Shown one piece after another: positions 1 through 9,052 of a stretch of DNA of 62,699 bases. Origin of the DNA: Bacillota bacterium (GTDB lineage Bacteria; Bacillota; Clostridia; Christensenellales; Aristaeellaceae); assembly GCA_023459275.1 (NCBI GenBank), contig JAEWVC010000073.1:1-62699 (forward strand). The letters are read 5' to 3'. Position numbers and translations under genes: made by a program. Below the pieces are notes generated by a model, which saw only the letters and a program-made list of their open reading frames with translations, made no database searches and had not been told where the DNA came from. The stretch's first letter is position 1. Each line of letters opens with the position of its first letter.

Positions 1-68
1 CGGGGGGGCTTTTTTTAAAAAACCCCCCCCCCCCCCCCCCCCCCGCCCCACCCAAGAAAACTTCCATT
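1..68 (+). repeat. Family I palindromic repeat, copy A (at window edge)
   Basis: The first 45 bases form an inverted repeat of G, T, A and C runs (CGGGGGGGCTTTTTTT against AAAAAACCCC), with about 23 C in a row. A tail follows (bases 46-67, CCCCACCCAAGAAAACTTCC) that matches the tails at 18670-18696 and 49487-49510. The element begins at base 1, so its left part may be missing. Long homopolymers may also be assembly or sequencing errors. It lies just past the 3' end of the minus-strand cyclophilin gene and could act as its terminator. Confidence 0.7.
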
Positions 69-83
69 TTTCAGAAGGCCGGC

Positions 84-620
84 TTACAGCTGATCAAAGG
101 GATATGTTTTCCCAAACGTATCCACCCGGATGGTCTTGATCACCTGGGGGGCAAGGGGCTTATCCTGCCTGTCCCTGGGCACGGAGACAATGGCGTCGGC
201 ATGCTCCATGCCGGAAAGCACCTTGCCGAAGGCCGCATAGGAGCCGTCCAGGTGCGGCGAATCGCTGGTCATGACAAAGAACTGCGATCCCGCGGAATCG
301 GGCAGGCTGCTCCTGGCCATGCTCAGCACGCCATAGGTGTGTTTCAGATTGTTGGCGACGCCGTTCCTCACAAACTCGCCTTTGATGTGGTATCCGGGGC
401 CGCCTGTACCCGTGCCGTTGGGGCAGCCCCCCTGGATCATGAACCCGGGGATCACCCGGTGAAAAGTGAGCCCGTCGTAAAACCCGCTGTTGCAAAGGGC
501 AATGAAGTTGCCCACCGACTGGGGCGCGAGGTCGGGATACAGTTCCCCCCGAAGCTCGCCGCCGTTTTCCAGGGTGATGGTAAAGATGGGGTTCCCGGCT
601 TGATTCTCCTGGTCGGACAT
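84..620 (-). CDS. Peptidyl-prolyl cis-trans isomerase, cyclophilin type
   Basis: This 178-residue protein is a single cyclophilin domain, predicted cytoplasmic because no signal peptide or lipobox is seen. It would catalyse cis-trans isomerisation of X-Pro bonds during folding. Family motifs are clear: FHRVIPGFMIQGG near residues 54-65, with the catalytic Arg at 55 and the Gln of MIQGG, and SQFFVMT further on. I chose the ATG at 620 because AAGGGGAG sits about 8 bases upstream; the longer reading to 671 has no comparable site. It is monocistronic and divergent from the beta-galactosidase gene. A sigma-A promoter lies at 761-789. The family call is firm; which bacterial paralogue it is cannot be said. 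Confidence 0.93.
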   Translation of the reverse strand: MSDQENQAGNPIFTITLENGGELRGELYPDLAPQSVGNFIALCNSGFYDGLTFHRVIPGFMIQGGCPNGTGTGGPGYHIKGEFVRNGVANNLKHTYGVLSMARSSLPDSAGSQFFVMTSDSPHLDGSYAAFGKVLSGMEHADAIVSVPRDRQDKPLAPQVIKTIRVDTFGKTYPFDQL

Positions 621-760
621 GATGTTCTCCCCTTCCCGATAGATGGTGATGCCATGTTTTATCTCCCGCATGCGCGCGGGCAGTGCATATCATGCGTTAT
701 CAGAACCGATAAGGCTGGGCAAACAGCCTGAGGCGGTGTTCATCCCTCCATATCCGTATT

Positions 761-789
761 ATTGTATCCAATTTCCCACCGGGATGCAA
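761..789 (-). promoter_or_regulatory. Sigma-A promoter for the cyclophilin gene
   Basis: On the minus strand TTGCAT (784-789) is followed after 17 bases by TACAAT (761-766). It points at the cyclophilin gene and leaves a leader of roughly 130 bases. Confidence 0.6.
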
Positions 790-869
790 GCATTTCTCCA
801 ATGAGACCCTTTTCTTGGGATTCTTCTATGCATATCCCTTGATAAGGGTTTCCCTGGAAAGGGTTTTTG

Positions 870-897
870 TTGACAAAAAACGGCCTGTGGATACAAT
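870..897 (+). promoter_or_regulatory. Sigma-A promoter for the beta-galactosidase gene
   Basis: A perfect TTGACA (870-875) is separated by 16 bases from TACAAT (892-897), giving a short leader before the start at 931. No clear operator is visible, although CCCTTGATAAGGG at 837-849 is a small inverted repeat directly upstream that could be a repressor site or a weak hairpin. Confidence 0.75.
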
Positions 898-930
898 GGA
901 GGACGGAGGATAACGAAAGGAAATACAGCC

Positions 931-3903
931 ATGCTTGAAAAATTTTATGAAGACCCCAGTGCCCTGCATATTGGCACCGCCTCCCCGCGCGCCTATTACC
1001 TGCCCTGCGGCGAAAAGCCGGGGGACGTGCGGCGGACCCTTTTAAACGGCGACTGGACCTTCCGCTATTTTGAAAGCGTGGAAGATGTGCCGGAGGATAT
1101 CGGCCGGGAGGATTTCCCTCTGGGCGAGAAAACGATCCCCGTGCCCTCCGTGTGGCAGAACCACGGGTATGATCGCCATCAATACACCAACGTGCGCTAT
1201 CCTTTTCCCCTAGACCCGCCCTATGTGCCCAGGGAAAACCCCTGCGGCGTGTACCGCCGGCGTTTCACCCTTGCCAACACGGCCATGCGTAGCTACCTGA
1301 CCTTTGACGGCGTGGATTCCTGCCTGTATGTGTGGGTCAACGGGCAGTTTGCGGGCTACAGCCAGGTTTCCCATTCCCCGTCGGAATTCGAGATCACGTC
1401 CTTTGTGCGCCAGGGTGAAAACACCCTGACCGCCGCCGTGCTGAAATGGTGCGACGGCAGCTATCTGGAGGACCAGGACAAACTGCGCATGTCCGGTATC
1501 TTCCGGGATGTGTCCCTGCTTTTGCGCCCCCAAAGCCATGTGTGGGATATCACGGTGACCGCCGCCCCCGACGCCGCCTTCAAGGGCGCGGAAATCGGCG
1601 TGAAGCTTACCTATGCCGGGGAGCCCTTCCCCCTGGCGTTTACACTCAGGGACCCCTCGGGGAACGAAACCGCCCGGAAGCAAGGAACCGGGGCCGCTCA
1701 CTTCAGCCTGGAAACGGCCGCCTTGTGGACGGCGGAGACACCGGTGCTGTATACTTTGACCCTGGCGGGCGGCGGCGAGGCCATCACCCTCCCGGTGGGT
1801 ATCCGCAAAATTGAAATTGAAAACGGGATCGTGCTGCTCAACGGCAGGCGGGTCCGGCTCAAGGGCGTCAACCGCCACGACAGCGACCCGGAAACGGGCT
1901 ATACCATTTCCATAGAGCAGGCCATGCGGGATCTGACGCTGATGAAAAGGCACAACATCAACGCCATCCGCACCAGCCATTACCCCAACGCTCCCTGGTT
2001 CCCCCTGCTGTGTGCCCAATACGGCTTTTACATGATCGCGGAGTCCGATGTGGAGAGCCACGGCTGCGCGGAAAGGCTGGGCGGCGATTTTGACTACAAC
2101 TACGGCTTCCTGGCCCGGGACCCGCGCTTCAAGCAGGCGATCCTTGACCGGGTGCAGCGCAATGTGATCCGCGACAAGAACTGCCCCGCGGTGCTCTTTT
2201 GGTCCCTGGGCAACGAGGCGGGCTACGGCGTTAATTTTGAGGAGGCCGCCCGCTGGGTCAAATCCTATGACCCCACCAGGCTCACCCATTACGAGGGTGC
2301 CGTGCACCAGCCCAAGGGTGATAAGGCCGGCCAGCAGGCGCTGGACGTATACAGCCGCATGTACCCCTCCGTTCAGGAAATTGAAGACTACTTTGCCGGC
2401 GGGCAGGACAAAAAACCGTATGTGCTGTGCGAATACATCCACGCCATGGGCAATGGCCCCGGCGACGCGGAGGACTACTGGGAAGCCATGGAAAAGCATC
2501 CCGGCCTTTGCGGCGGCTTTGTGTGGGAATGGTGCGACCATGCCGTGTACATGGGCAAAACAAAGGACGGCAGGAAAAAATACGCCTATGGCGGGGATTT
2601 CGGCGAATTTCCCCATGACGGCAACTTCTGCATGGACGGGCTTACGTATCCAGGCCGCGCGCCCCACACGGGCCTGAAGGAATACCAAAACGTGATCCGC
2701 CCGGTGCGCGCAAGCGCCGGGGATTTGGAAAAGGGCGAAATCCTTTTTAGGAGTACCCTGGACTTTTCGGATGCCCGGGAAGTGCTCTTGGTCTCCTGGC
2801 AGGTGACGCAGGACGGAAAGACGGTGCAGGAAGGCGATGTGCCTCCCTTCTCCCTGCCCGCCAGGAGCGAAAAGGCCGTTTTGGCAGGTTTCAAGGTGCC
2901 CGGGGCGGGCGGCTGCTTCCTGAATATTTTTTACAAGGCCGCGGGCAGCCATCCCCTGGTGCCGGCGGGAACGCTGCTGGGCACGGATCAAATTGTGCTC
3001 AGGAAATCGGACCGCCGCCTGCCCGCCCTTTCCGCAGGAAACGTGGAGGTGGCGCAGGATCACAGGTATATCACCGTCACCGGGAAGGACTTCCGCTACC
3101 GGTTCGACGTCCGCCTGGGGGCCTTTGATGAGTTGGTATATCAAAACCGCAGCCTGATCACCGCGCCCATGCTGCTGAATATTTGGCGCGCGCCCACGGA
3201 CAATGACCGGAACCTGAAGGCGGACTGGCTTCGCGCGGGATACAGCCGGGCAGGCCAGCGGGCGTATACGGCTGCCGGGGAAATACAAAACGGGCAGGGC
3301 CTCATCACCTGCCGCCTGTCCCTGGCCCCGGTGTATCTACAGCCCATATTGCAGGTGGAAGCAACGTACGTGATCGGCGCCGGCGGGGCCATCGATTGCC
3401 GTTTTGCCTGCGTCAAGGACGGCGCCCTGCCGCAACTGCCAAGGTTTGGCTTGCGGCTGCACCTGCCCGCCGGGCTTACAGACGCCCGCTACTTTGGCTT
3501 CGGCCCCTATGAAAGCTATACGGACAAGCGCCGCGCCTCTTATCTGGGCCTGTTCGAAACCACGGCGGCCGGGAATCATGAGGATTATTTGCGGCCCCAG
3601 GAGAACGGCAGCCATTTCGGCACGCGGTGGGCGGAAGTTACTGCCGCTGATGGGTTCGGCCTGCGCCTTGAAAGCGAAGAAGACTTTTCCTTCCAGCTTT
3701 CGCCCTATACCCAGGAGGAGCTGACGGCAAAGGCCCACAATTACGAGCTGGAAAAAGCGCCGGGCCCCGTGCTGTGCGCGGACTACAAGCAAAACGGCAT
3801 CGGCTCCAACAGCTGCGGTCCCAAACTTCTGGAGAAATACGCCTTCAGCGAAACGGAGTTCACCTATGGCATCCGCCTGAGCCCCTTTGCGCCGGAAGCG
3901 TGA
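931..3903 (+). CDS. lacZ: Beta-galactosidase, GH2, LacZ type
   Basis: The 990-residue protein has the length and domain order of the five-domain LacZ enzymes: sugar-binding jelly roll, immunoglobulin-like domain, TIM barrel, second beta domain and C-terminal small-chain domain. The GH2 signature RLKGVNRHDSDP lies near residue 309. The acid/base Glu is in SLGNEAGYG (Glu429) and the nucleophile is in VLCEYIHAMGNG (Glu501). No signal peptide is present, so it should hydrolyse imported beta-galactosides such as lactose in the cytoplasm. The ATG at 931 has GAAAGGAAA upstream. No lactose permease is adjacent. Other beta-galactosides could be the real substrate. Confidence 0.95.
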   Translation: MLEKFYEDPSALHIGTASPRAYYLPCGEKPGDVRRTLLNGDWTFRYFESVEDVPEDIGREDFPLGEKTIPVPSVWQNHGYDRHQYTNVRYPFPLDPPYVPRENPCGVYRRRFTLANTAMRSYLTFDGVDSCLYVWVNGQFAGYSQVSHSPSEFEITSFVRQGENTLTAAVLKWCDGSYLEDQDKLRMSGIFRDVSLLLRPQSHVWDITVTAAPDAAFKGAEIGVKLTYAGEPFPLAFTLRDPSGNETARKQGTGAAHFSLETAALWTAETPVLYTLTLAGGGEAITLPVGIRKIEIENGIVLLNGRRVRLKGVNRHDSDPETGYTISIEQAMRDLTLMKRHNINAIRTSHYPNAPWFPLLCAQYGFYMIAESDVESHGCAERLGGDFDYNYGFLARDPRFKQAILDRVQRNVIRDKNCPAVLFWSLGNEAGYGVNFEEAARWVKSYDPTRLTHYEGAVHQPKGDKAGQQALDVYSRMYPSVQEIEDYFAGGQDKKPYVLCEYIHAMGNGPGDAEDYWEAMEKHPGLCGGFVWEWCDHAVYMGKTKDGRKKYAYGGDFGEFPHDGNFCMDGLTYPGRAPHTGLKEYQNVIRPVRASAGDLEKGEILFRSTLDFSDAREVLLVSWQVTQDGKTVQEGDVPPFSLPARSEKAVLAGFKVPGAGGCFLNIFYKAAGSHPLVPAGTLLGTDQIVLRKSDRRLPALSAGNVEVAQDHRYITVTGKDFRYRFDVRLGAFDELVYQNRSLITAPMLLNIWRAPTDNDRNLKADWLRAGYSRAGQRAYTAAGEIQNGQGLITCRLSLAPVYLQPILQVEATYVIGAGGAIDCRFACVKDGALPQLPRFGLRLHLPAGLTDARYFGFGPYESYTDKRRASYLGLFETTAAGNHEDYLRPQENGSHFGTRWAEVTAADGFGLRLESEEDFSFQLSPYTQEELTAKAHNYELEKAPGPVLCADYKQNGIGSNSCGPKLLEKYAFSETEFTYGIRLSPFAPEA

Positions 3904-3950
3904 CACAGACAAGGACCCTTGTCTTCGCAGCCATGAATGGATGATGCTGT

Positions 3951-4670
3951 GTGTGGATCTATTCAGTTCTCGTTCTCGTAAGCTTTGCCGCCGCTTTTAT
4001 TTCAGGCCTGGCTGGTTTTGGCGGCGCGCTTTTGCTGCTGCCTGTGGCAACTGCCTGTATCGGCACAGCAGCCTCCGTGCCGGTACTGACCCTGGCCCAG
4101 CTGATAGGAAATATCGCCCGCATGGCGTTCGGATACCGGCAGATTGACTGGAAATCGGTCGGCCTGTTTTGCGCGGCGGCGCTTCCGCTGGCCGCCCTGG
4201 GAGCGTTTGGATTTTCCGTGCTTCCAAAGGATCTTGTTACCCGCTTCATCGGCGGGGTTTTGCTGATTCTTGTTTTGATAAAGATGCTTGGGAAATTGGA
4301 GTTCAAAAACGGAAAGCGGGCCATGCTTGCCGGCGGCGCAGCCACCGGTTTGCTTTCCGGGCTTGCGGGAAGCGGCGGGCCCATGGGAGCGGCGGCATTC
4401 ATGACCCTTGGGCTCCCGCCCGTTGCCTATATTGCCAGCGAGGCCACAACCGCCGTAGCCATGCACATCCTGAAAACCGCCATATACAGCAGGCTGGTGG
4501 GGCTTGACGCCTCTTCCCTGCTTACAGGGCTCGCCATGGGTACGGCAATGACCGCCGGAACGTTTTGGGCAAACCGCATCCTAAAGAATATAGAAAAAAG
4601 AAAATTCCAGAAGTATGCCGCCGCTTTGCTCTGCGTTGCAGGCGCATACATGCTGATGTTTGGAGCATAA
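3951..4670 (+). CDS. TSUP (TauE/SafE) family membrane permease
   Basis: This 239-residue protein is almost wholly hydrophobic with about eight predicted helices. It carries the two glycine-rich repeats typical of the sulfite exporter TauE/SafE family: FISGLAGFGGALLLLP near the start and LLSGLAGSGGPMGAAAFM near residue 135. Family members export sulfite, sulfoacetate or other small organosulfur anions; the substrate here cannot be read from sequence. The start is a GTG at 3951, because an in-frame stop lies just upstream and no ATG fits; the ribosome site is weak. It follows lacZ by 47 bases and precedes the YkvA gene by 3, so the three may be cotranscribed. Confidence 0.85.
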   Translation: MWIYSVLVLVSFAAAFISGLAGFGGALLLLPVATACIGTAASVPVLTLAQLIGNIARMAFGYRQIDWKSVGLFCAAALPLAALGAFGFSVLPKDLVTRFIGGVLLILVLIKMLGKLEFKNGKRAMLAGGAATGLLSGLAGSGGPMGAAAFMTLGLPPVAYIASEATTAVAMHILKTAIYSRLVGLDASSLLTGLAMGTAMTAGTFWANRILKNIEKRKFQKYAAALLCVAGAYMLMFGA

Positions 4671-4673
4671 AGA

Positions 4674-5042
4674 ATGAGTCTTAAGGCGCGGGCCAAAAAG
4701 CTAAAAGCGGATATCCCGGCGGTATTTCTTGCCATGAAGAAGAAAGAAACGCCTGCCGCGGCAAAGATCATCGCCGGGCTGACGGTCGCTTATGCTTTGT
4801 CTCCCATCGACCTGATACCGGATTTTATACCGGTGCTGGGCTATCTGGACGACATCCTTCTGCTGCCGCTGCTGGCGGCCCTTGCCATACGGCTGATACC
4901 GCCGGAAATCTTTGACCAATGCCGGAAGGAAGCGGAGAACCTTTGGGCGGACGGAAAGCCAAAGAAATGGTATTACGCCTTGCCCATTGTACTGCTGTGG
5001 CTGCTGGCCGCATGTTTGGTGATCAAAGCGATATGGTTCTGA
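4674..5042 (+). CDS. YkvA (DUF1232) family small membrane protein
   Basis: This 122-residue protein holds the DUF1232 signature AYALSPIDLIPDFIPVLGYL at about residues 40-59. The role of the domain is unknown; family members are small membrane-associated proteins. A hydrophobic stretch follows the motif and a second membrane segment is seen at the C-terminus (YALPIVLLWLLAACLVIKAI). The N-terminus is basic and soluble. The ATG lies 3 bases after the TSUP stop, with GGAG upstream inside the TSUP coding end, so translation is probably coupled. Confidence 0.8.
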   Translation: MSLKARAKKLKADIPAVFLAMKKKETPAAAKIIAGLTVAYALSPIDLIPDFIPVLGYLDDILLLPLLAALAIRLIPPEIFDQCRKEAENLWADGKPKKWYYALPIVLLWLLAACLVIKAIWF

Positions 5043-5120
5043 AATGATTCGTCCGGGCAAAACGGCGAATCCCCATTTGCTGTTTGCTGTGCACCCCCGG
5101 AAGGACAGGCGTTTTCCGGG

Positions 5121-6086
5121 TCACCCGGCAAAATGGCAGGCCGCAAAGTGCCCGGGCTCCCCCTCCCGCAGGAGGGGTTTTTCCTTATGGCAGCGCTCTT
5201 TGGCAAAGGGGCAGCGGGTGCAGAAAGGACAACCCTCCGGCACATGGATGGGGCTGGGGATATCGCCTTTGAGCAGGACCCGTTCCGGCGGATGGGTAAG
5301 GTCGATGGTCAGCACCGCGGAAAGCAGGGAGCGGGTGTAGGGGTGCAGGGGCTTTGAAAACACCTGCTCCGTGGGCCCTGTTTCCATGATGGCACCCAGG
5401 TACATCACCGCCACGGAGGCGCAGATATCCTTGACTACCGCCAGGTTGTGGGAAATGAACAGGTACGTTATATGCAGATCCCGCTGAAGATCCATCAAAA
5501 GGTTCAGTATCTGGGCGTGCACCGATACATCCAGGGCGGAGACAGGCTCGTCGCACACCAGAAACTCCGGGTTTAACGCGATAGCCCGGGCGATGCCGAT
5601 GCGCTGGCGCTGCCCGCCGGAAAAATCCGAAGGGTAGCGGCACATGTCCTCCCTGGACAGGCCCACCAGATGCAAAAGCTCCGCCACCCTTGCTTCCCTT
5701 TGGGCAGCCGTCATCCCGCCTCTTATGCGCATGGGCTCGGCGATGATCTCATACGCCGTAAAGCGCGGGTTCAGGGAGGAAAAGGGGTCCTGAAAGATCA
5801 TCTGCATATCCCGCCGAAGCGCCTTGAAGCCCCCGGGCTTCAGGGTACTTAAATCCCTGCCCTTGAACAGCACCCGGCCGCCCGTGGGCCTGAGCATGCC
5901 CAGTACGGCGTTGGCCAGGGTGCTTTTCCCGCAGCCCGACTCCCCCACCAGGCCAAAGGCCTCCCCCGGACTGATGGCAAGGGATACATCGGAGACCGCC
6001 CGCACAAACTTCTTTTTTTGGAAGGGCAGGCGGCCCTTTACGGGAAAATGCACGCTCAGGCGGTCGATTTGCACCAAAGGTTCCAT
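5121..6086 (-). CDS. oppF: Oligopeptide ABC transporter ATPase, OppF type
   Basis: The 321-residue protein is one of two ATPases powering the peptide importer encoded upstream. Walker A GESGCGKST is near residue 48, the signature motif is FSGGQRQR and Walker B plus D-loop read LVCDEPVSALDVS. The C-terminal oligopeptide domain contains GCPFCTRCPFAKERC, a cysteine-rich stretch that in related Opp/Dpp ATPases can hold an iron-sulfur cluster (family knowledge). Its ATG at 6086 follows the OppD stop with no gap, so the two are translationally coupled. It is the last gene of the operon. The specific substrate, peptide or nickel or another solute, is set by the binding protein and not by this gene. 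Confidence 0.93.
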   Translation of the reverse strand: MEPLVQIDRLSVHFPVKGRLPFQKKKFVRAVSDVSLAISPGEAFGLVGESGCGKSTLANAVLGMLRPTGGRVLFKGRDLSTLKPGGFKALRRDMQMIFQDPFSSLNPRFTAYEIIAEPMRIRGGMTAAQREARVAELLHLVGLSREDMCRYPSDFSGGQRQRIGIARAIALNPEFLVCDEPVSALDVSVHAQILNLLMDLQRDLHITYLFISHNLAVVKDICASVAVMYLGAIMETGPTEQVFSKPLHPYTRSLLSAVLTIDLTHPPERVLLKGDIPSPIHVPEGCPFCTRCPFAKERCHKEKPLLREGEPGHFAACHFAG

Positions 6087-7082
6087 TTACGCCCCCTCCT
6101 TTTCAGGAAGCCAGGGATAATGGCAGCGGACAAGAACACCGCCGCCCATGTCCGTTAAGGCGGGCATCCGCTCCGCGCAGCCCTCGCCGCACCGGTCGCA
6201 CCGGGGATGGAAATAGCAGCCTCCGGGCTTGTGCATGGGGTTGGGCACCTGGTCCCTGATCTGCACGAACCGCGCGCCGCAGCGGTCCAGGCTGGGCACG
6301 GAGGCCAGCAGGCCCCGGGTATAGGGATGGCGCGGGTTTAAAAAGAGGTCCCGCAAGGGGGCGCGCTCCACCATCTTGCCGCTGTACATCACATGCACGG
6401 TATCGGCCATGTGGGCCACCACGCTCAGGTCATGGGTGATCAAAATCAGCGCCGTGCCGTGCTCCCGCTGAAGCGTCTTCAAAAGGTCCAGCACCTGGGC
6501 CTGGATGGTTACATCCAGCGCGGTGGTGGGCTCGTCGGCAATGATCAGCTTGGGCTTTACGGCAAAGGCCATGGCGATGAGCACCCGCTGGCGCATCCCC
6601 CCCGAGAGCTGGTGGGGAAAGTCGTGATAGCGGCGCTTGGGATCAGGCACGCCCACCGCCGTAAGCGCGGCGATGGAAGCGGCCTTCGCCTGGCTTTTGC
6701 GCATGCCGGTATGCCTAAGAAAAATTTCGTCCATCTGGCGGCCCACGCTCATCACGGGGTTCAGGGCGGTGAGCGCGTCCTGGAAGACCATGCACATGTC
6801 CCGGCCCCGAAGTTCGTTCAGTTCCGCCTCGTCCATCAAGAGCATGTCGCGGCCGTCAAAGCGCATTTCATCCGCCTGGAAAAGCGCGGGAGGCGAATTC
6901 AAAAGCCGCATGGCGGCAAGGCCGGTCACGGATTTGCCGCAGCCGGATTCCCCCACGATGGCAGCGCATTCCCCGGGCATCACCGCAAGGTCGATGCCCT
7001 CCACCGCCCGCACGATCCCCGCGTCCGTGGGGAAGATCACCTTGAGGTTGCGTATGGAAAGGAGCGGCGTGTTTTCGCTCAT
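6087..7082 (-). CDS. oppD: Oligopeptide ABC transporter ATPase, OppD type
   Basis: I start this 331-residue ATPase at the ATG at 7082, which overlaps the OppC stop as ATGA; the reading frame stays open far upstream, but those residues lie in the OppC gene and look nothing like an ATPase. Walker A is GESGCGKSV, the signature is LSGGMRQR and Walker B is LIIADEPTTALDV. The C-terminus has the oligopeptide-binding-associated domain with four close cysteines (CYFHPRCDRCGEGC), one more than usual. It pairs with OppF on the cytoplasmic face of the OppB/OppC channel. Confidence 0.93.
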   Translation of the reverse strand: MSENTPLLSIRNLKVIFPTDAGIVRAVEGIDLAVMPGECAAIVGESGCGKSVTGLAAMRLLNSPPALFQADEMRFDGRDMLLMDEAELNELRGRDMCMVFQDALTALNPVMSVGRQMDEIFLRHTGMRKSQAKAASIAALTAVGVPDPKRRYHDFPHQLSGGMRQRVLIAMAFAVKPKLIIADEPTTALDVTIQAQVLDLLKTLQREHGTALILITHDLSVVAHMADTVHVMYSGKMVERAPLRDLFLNPRHPYTRGLLASVPSLDRCGARFVQIRDQVPNPMHKPGGCYFHPRCDRCGEGCAERMPALTDMGGGVLVRCHYPWLPEKEGA

Positions 7083-8050
7083 GCCTCTACGCCTCCTTCC
7101 GCGGGTTCCGGAACCGGGGCTTCCGCGGCTTCGTTCATCTTGATGAACACATCCTGGATATAGGCGTTGTTCATGCTGCGGAACAATTTCATCAGCGAGC
7201 TGGACCGCTTCATCCTGGGATTGAAAATTTCCTCCAGCGCCAGGCCGATGCGCATGAAGGAGAATACGGACAGAAAGATGCCGATGCCCGGCGCCAGAAT
7301 CCACCACCAGTGGCCAAACAGCAGCGCGCCGCCGCTCTGGGCCTCCGCCAGCATCTTGCCCCAGCTTACCGCCGTGGGGTCGCCCAGGCCCAGGAAGGAA
7401 AGCCCCGCCTCCGCCACCATGATCCCCGCGCTGGTCAGCGCCGTGCTCATGATCAGCAGGTGGGAAACGCCGGGCAAAATGTGCCGGAGCATGATGTACC
7501 CGCGGCCCGCGCCGGCAAGCTCCGCGGCCTTCACATAGTTGCTGCCCTTCAAAACTAGCACCTGGGAGCGGATCACCCTTGCCATCCCCGTCCAGCCAAA
7601 AAGGGTAAAGATCAAAATAATCATCAAGTAGCTCTTGCCGAACAAATTGGTGAGCACAATGGTCAGCGGCAGGGTGGGGATCACCAGCAGCACATCCACC
7701 ACCCGCATGATGAGCATATCCAGGAATCCCCCGGCATACCCGGCCAGGATGCCCAGGCACGCGCCGATGACCGCCGTGGCAATGCCCGTGATGATGCCCA
7801 CCATCAGGGAGACCCTTGCCCCGTAGATCAGCATGGAAAAGATGTCCTGCCCCGTGCTGATGGTGGTTCCCAAAGGATGCAGGAGGGAGGGCGCCAGGCC
7901 CTTTTCGGCCCGCTGCGTCACGTCATAGGGGTCAAAGGGCGCAAGCAGCGGCGCGAACACGGCGCACAGAATCAGCAGCGCCGCCAGGATCAGCCCTGTC
8001 CGCCCCTGGGGATGGCGCCATACCCTGACAAGAAGATTCTGCTTTTTCAC
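7079..8050 (-). CDS. oppC: Oligopeptide ABC transporter permease, OppC type
   Basis: This 323-residue inner-membrane permease starts at a GTG (8050) overlapping the OppB stop as GTGA, a better choice than the ATG 48 bases upstream, which lies inside OppB. It has an N-terminal helix (GLILAALLILCAVFAPLLAP), five further helices, and the coupling-loop segment ELAGAGRGYIMLRHILPG that contacts the ATPases. A charged C-terminal tail of about 40 residues rich in Glu, Pro and Ala extends past the usual end of the domain; its role is unknown. Confidence 0.9.
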   Translation of the reverse strand: MKKQNLLVRVWRHPQGRTGLILAALLILCAVFAPLLAPFDPYDVTQRAEKGLAPSLLHPLGTTISTGQDIFSMLIYGARVSLMVGIITGIATAVIGACLGILAGYAGGFLDMLIMRVVDVLLVIPTLPLTIVLTNLFGKSYLMIILIFTLFGWTGMARVIRSQVLVLKGSNYVKAAELAGAGRGYIMLRHILPGVSHLLIMSTALTSAGIMVAEAGLSFLGLGDPTAVSWGKMLAEAQSGGALLFGHWWWILAPGIGIFLSVFSFMRIGLALEEIFNPRMKRSSSLMKLFRSMNNAYIQDVFIKMNEAAEAPVPEPAEGGVEA

Positions 8051-9048
8051 CGGCTGCCGCCCCCCATCCTGACCCTGGGATCCAGCAGGGAGTAGCACAG
8101 ATCCGTCACCAGGTTGGCCGCCAGCGCAAAGCCGGACAGAAACAGCATGATGCCCATCATCAGCGGGTAATCGTTGGTGTTGTTGGCCGTCAAAAAAAGC
8201 GTGCCCATGCCGTGCCAGTTGAAGATCTGTTCAATGACCACCGCGCCGCCCAGCAGCCCCGATACGCTCATGCCAAGGTTTGTGACGATGGGCAGAAGCG
8301 CGTTGCGCAGCACATGGCGGTACATCACCCGGCGGACAGGCAAGCCCTTGGCCCGGGCGGTCAATACAAAATCCTCGTTGGAAACGGCGATCACGCTGTT
8401 GCGGGTGCTCTGGGCGTAGGAAACGATGCCGCCCACCGACATGGCCATCACCGGCAGCGCCGCGTTTTTAACCACCCGCAGGATGGCCGCCCCGCTCCAG
8501 TCGAAGGAGGAGACAAGGCCGGGATCGGTATACGCCGGGAACCAGCCCCACTCAAAGCCCATGTAGAGGGAAAACAGCAGCGCCAGGAAAAAGGAGGGCA
8601 GCGCCACGGTAACGGTGGAAGCGTTGAGCAGCAGCCGGTCGGCCCATTTGCCCCGGTGCCAGGCGGCATAGGTGCCCAGGAAAAGCCCCAGGGTAACGCT
8701 GATCAGCAGATTTGTCAAAGAGAGCACCAAGGTCCAGGGCAGGCGGCCGGCGATCAGGTCCAACACCTTGGGCGAGCCCGCCTGCAGGGAGGTGCCAAGG
8801 TCCCCGTGGACAAGGCCGTCAAGATAGCGCAGGTACTGCTGCCAGGTGCTTACGTCAAAGCCGTACTGCTTGCGGGTCATCTGCTTGATAATGGTATACT
8901 CCAGGTCGCTCATGCTGCCCTGGGGCGGATAGTACCGCTCCGCCGGGTCCGTAACGCCGATGCGGGGAATAAAAAAATTCAGTGTCGTAACGATCAGGAA
9001 AATGAACAGCGTATACAGGATGCGCTTTGCCACATATCCTTTGTCCAC
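8047..9048 (-). CDS. oppB: Oligopeptide ABC transporter permease, OppB type
   Basis: The 333-residue protein has the N-terminal helix (RILYTLFIFLIVTTLNFFIP), the periplasm-facing loop and the five-helix core of OppB/DppB permeases, with the coupling loop at RAKGLPVRRVMYRHVLRNAL. The start is a GTG at 9048 with GGAAGGTGA upstream. That site sits in the last codons of the binding-protein gene, and only four bases separate the two genes. It forms the channel with OppC. Confidence 0.9.
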   Translation of the reverse strand: MDKGYVAKRILYTLFIFLIVTTLNFFIPRIGVTDPAERYYPPQGSMSDLEYTIIKQMTRKQYGFDVSTWQQYLRYLDGLVHGDLGTSLQAGSPKVLDLIAGRLPWTLVLSLTNLLISVTLGLFLGTYAAWHRGKWADRLLLNASTVTVALPSFFLALLFSLYMGFEWGWFPAYTDPGLVSSFDWSGAAILRVVKNAALPVMAMSVGGIVSYAQSTRNSVIAVSNEDFVLTARAKGLPVRRVMYRHVLRNALLPIVTNLGMSVSGLLGGAVVIEQIFNWHGMGTLFLTANNTNDYPLMMGIMLFLSGFALAANLVTDLCYSLLDPRVRMGGGSR

Positions 9049-9052
9049 CTTT

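Noticed and set aside
1210..3288. Long open frame (692 codons) on the strand opposite lacZ
   Set aside because: It is a shadow of a G+C-rich gene: no ribosome site, no domain, and composition typical of an antisense frame. The plus strand encodes a complete GH2 enzyme.
5043..5120. Terminator between the convergent YkvA and oppF genes
   Set aside because: I found no convincing stem followed by a U-run in these 78 bases.
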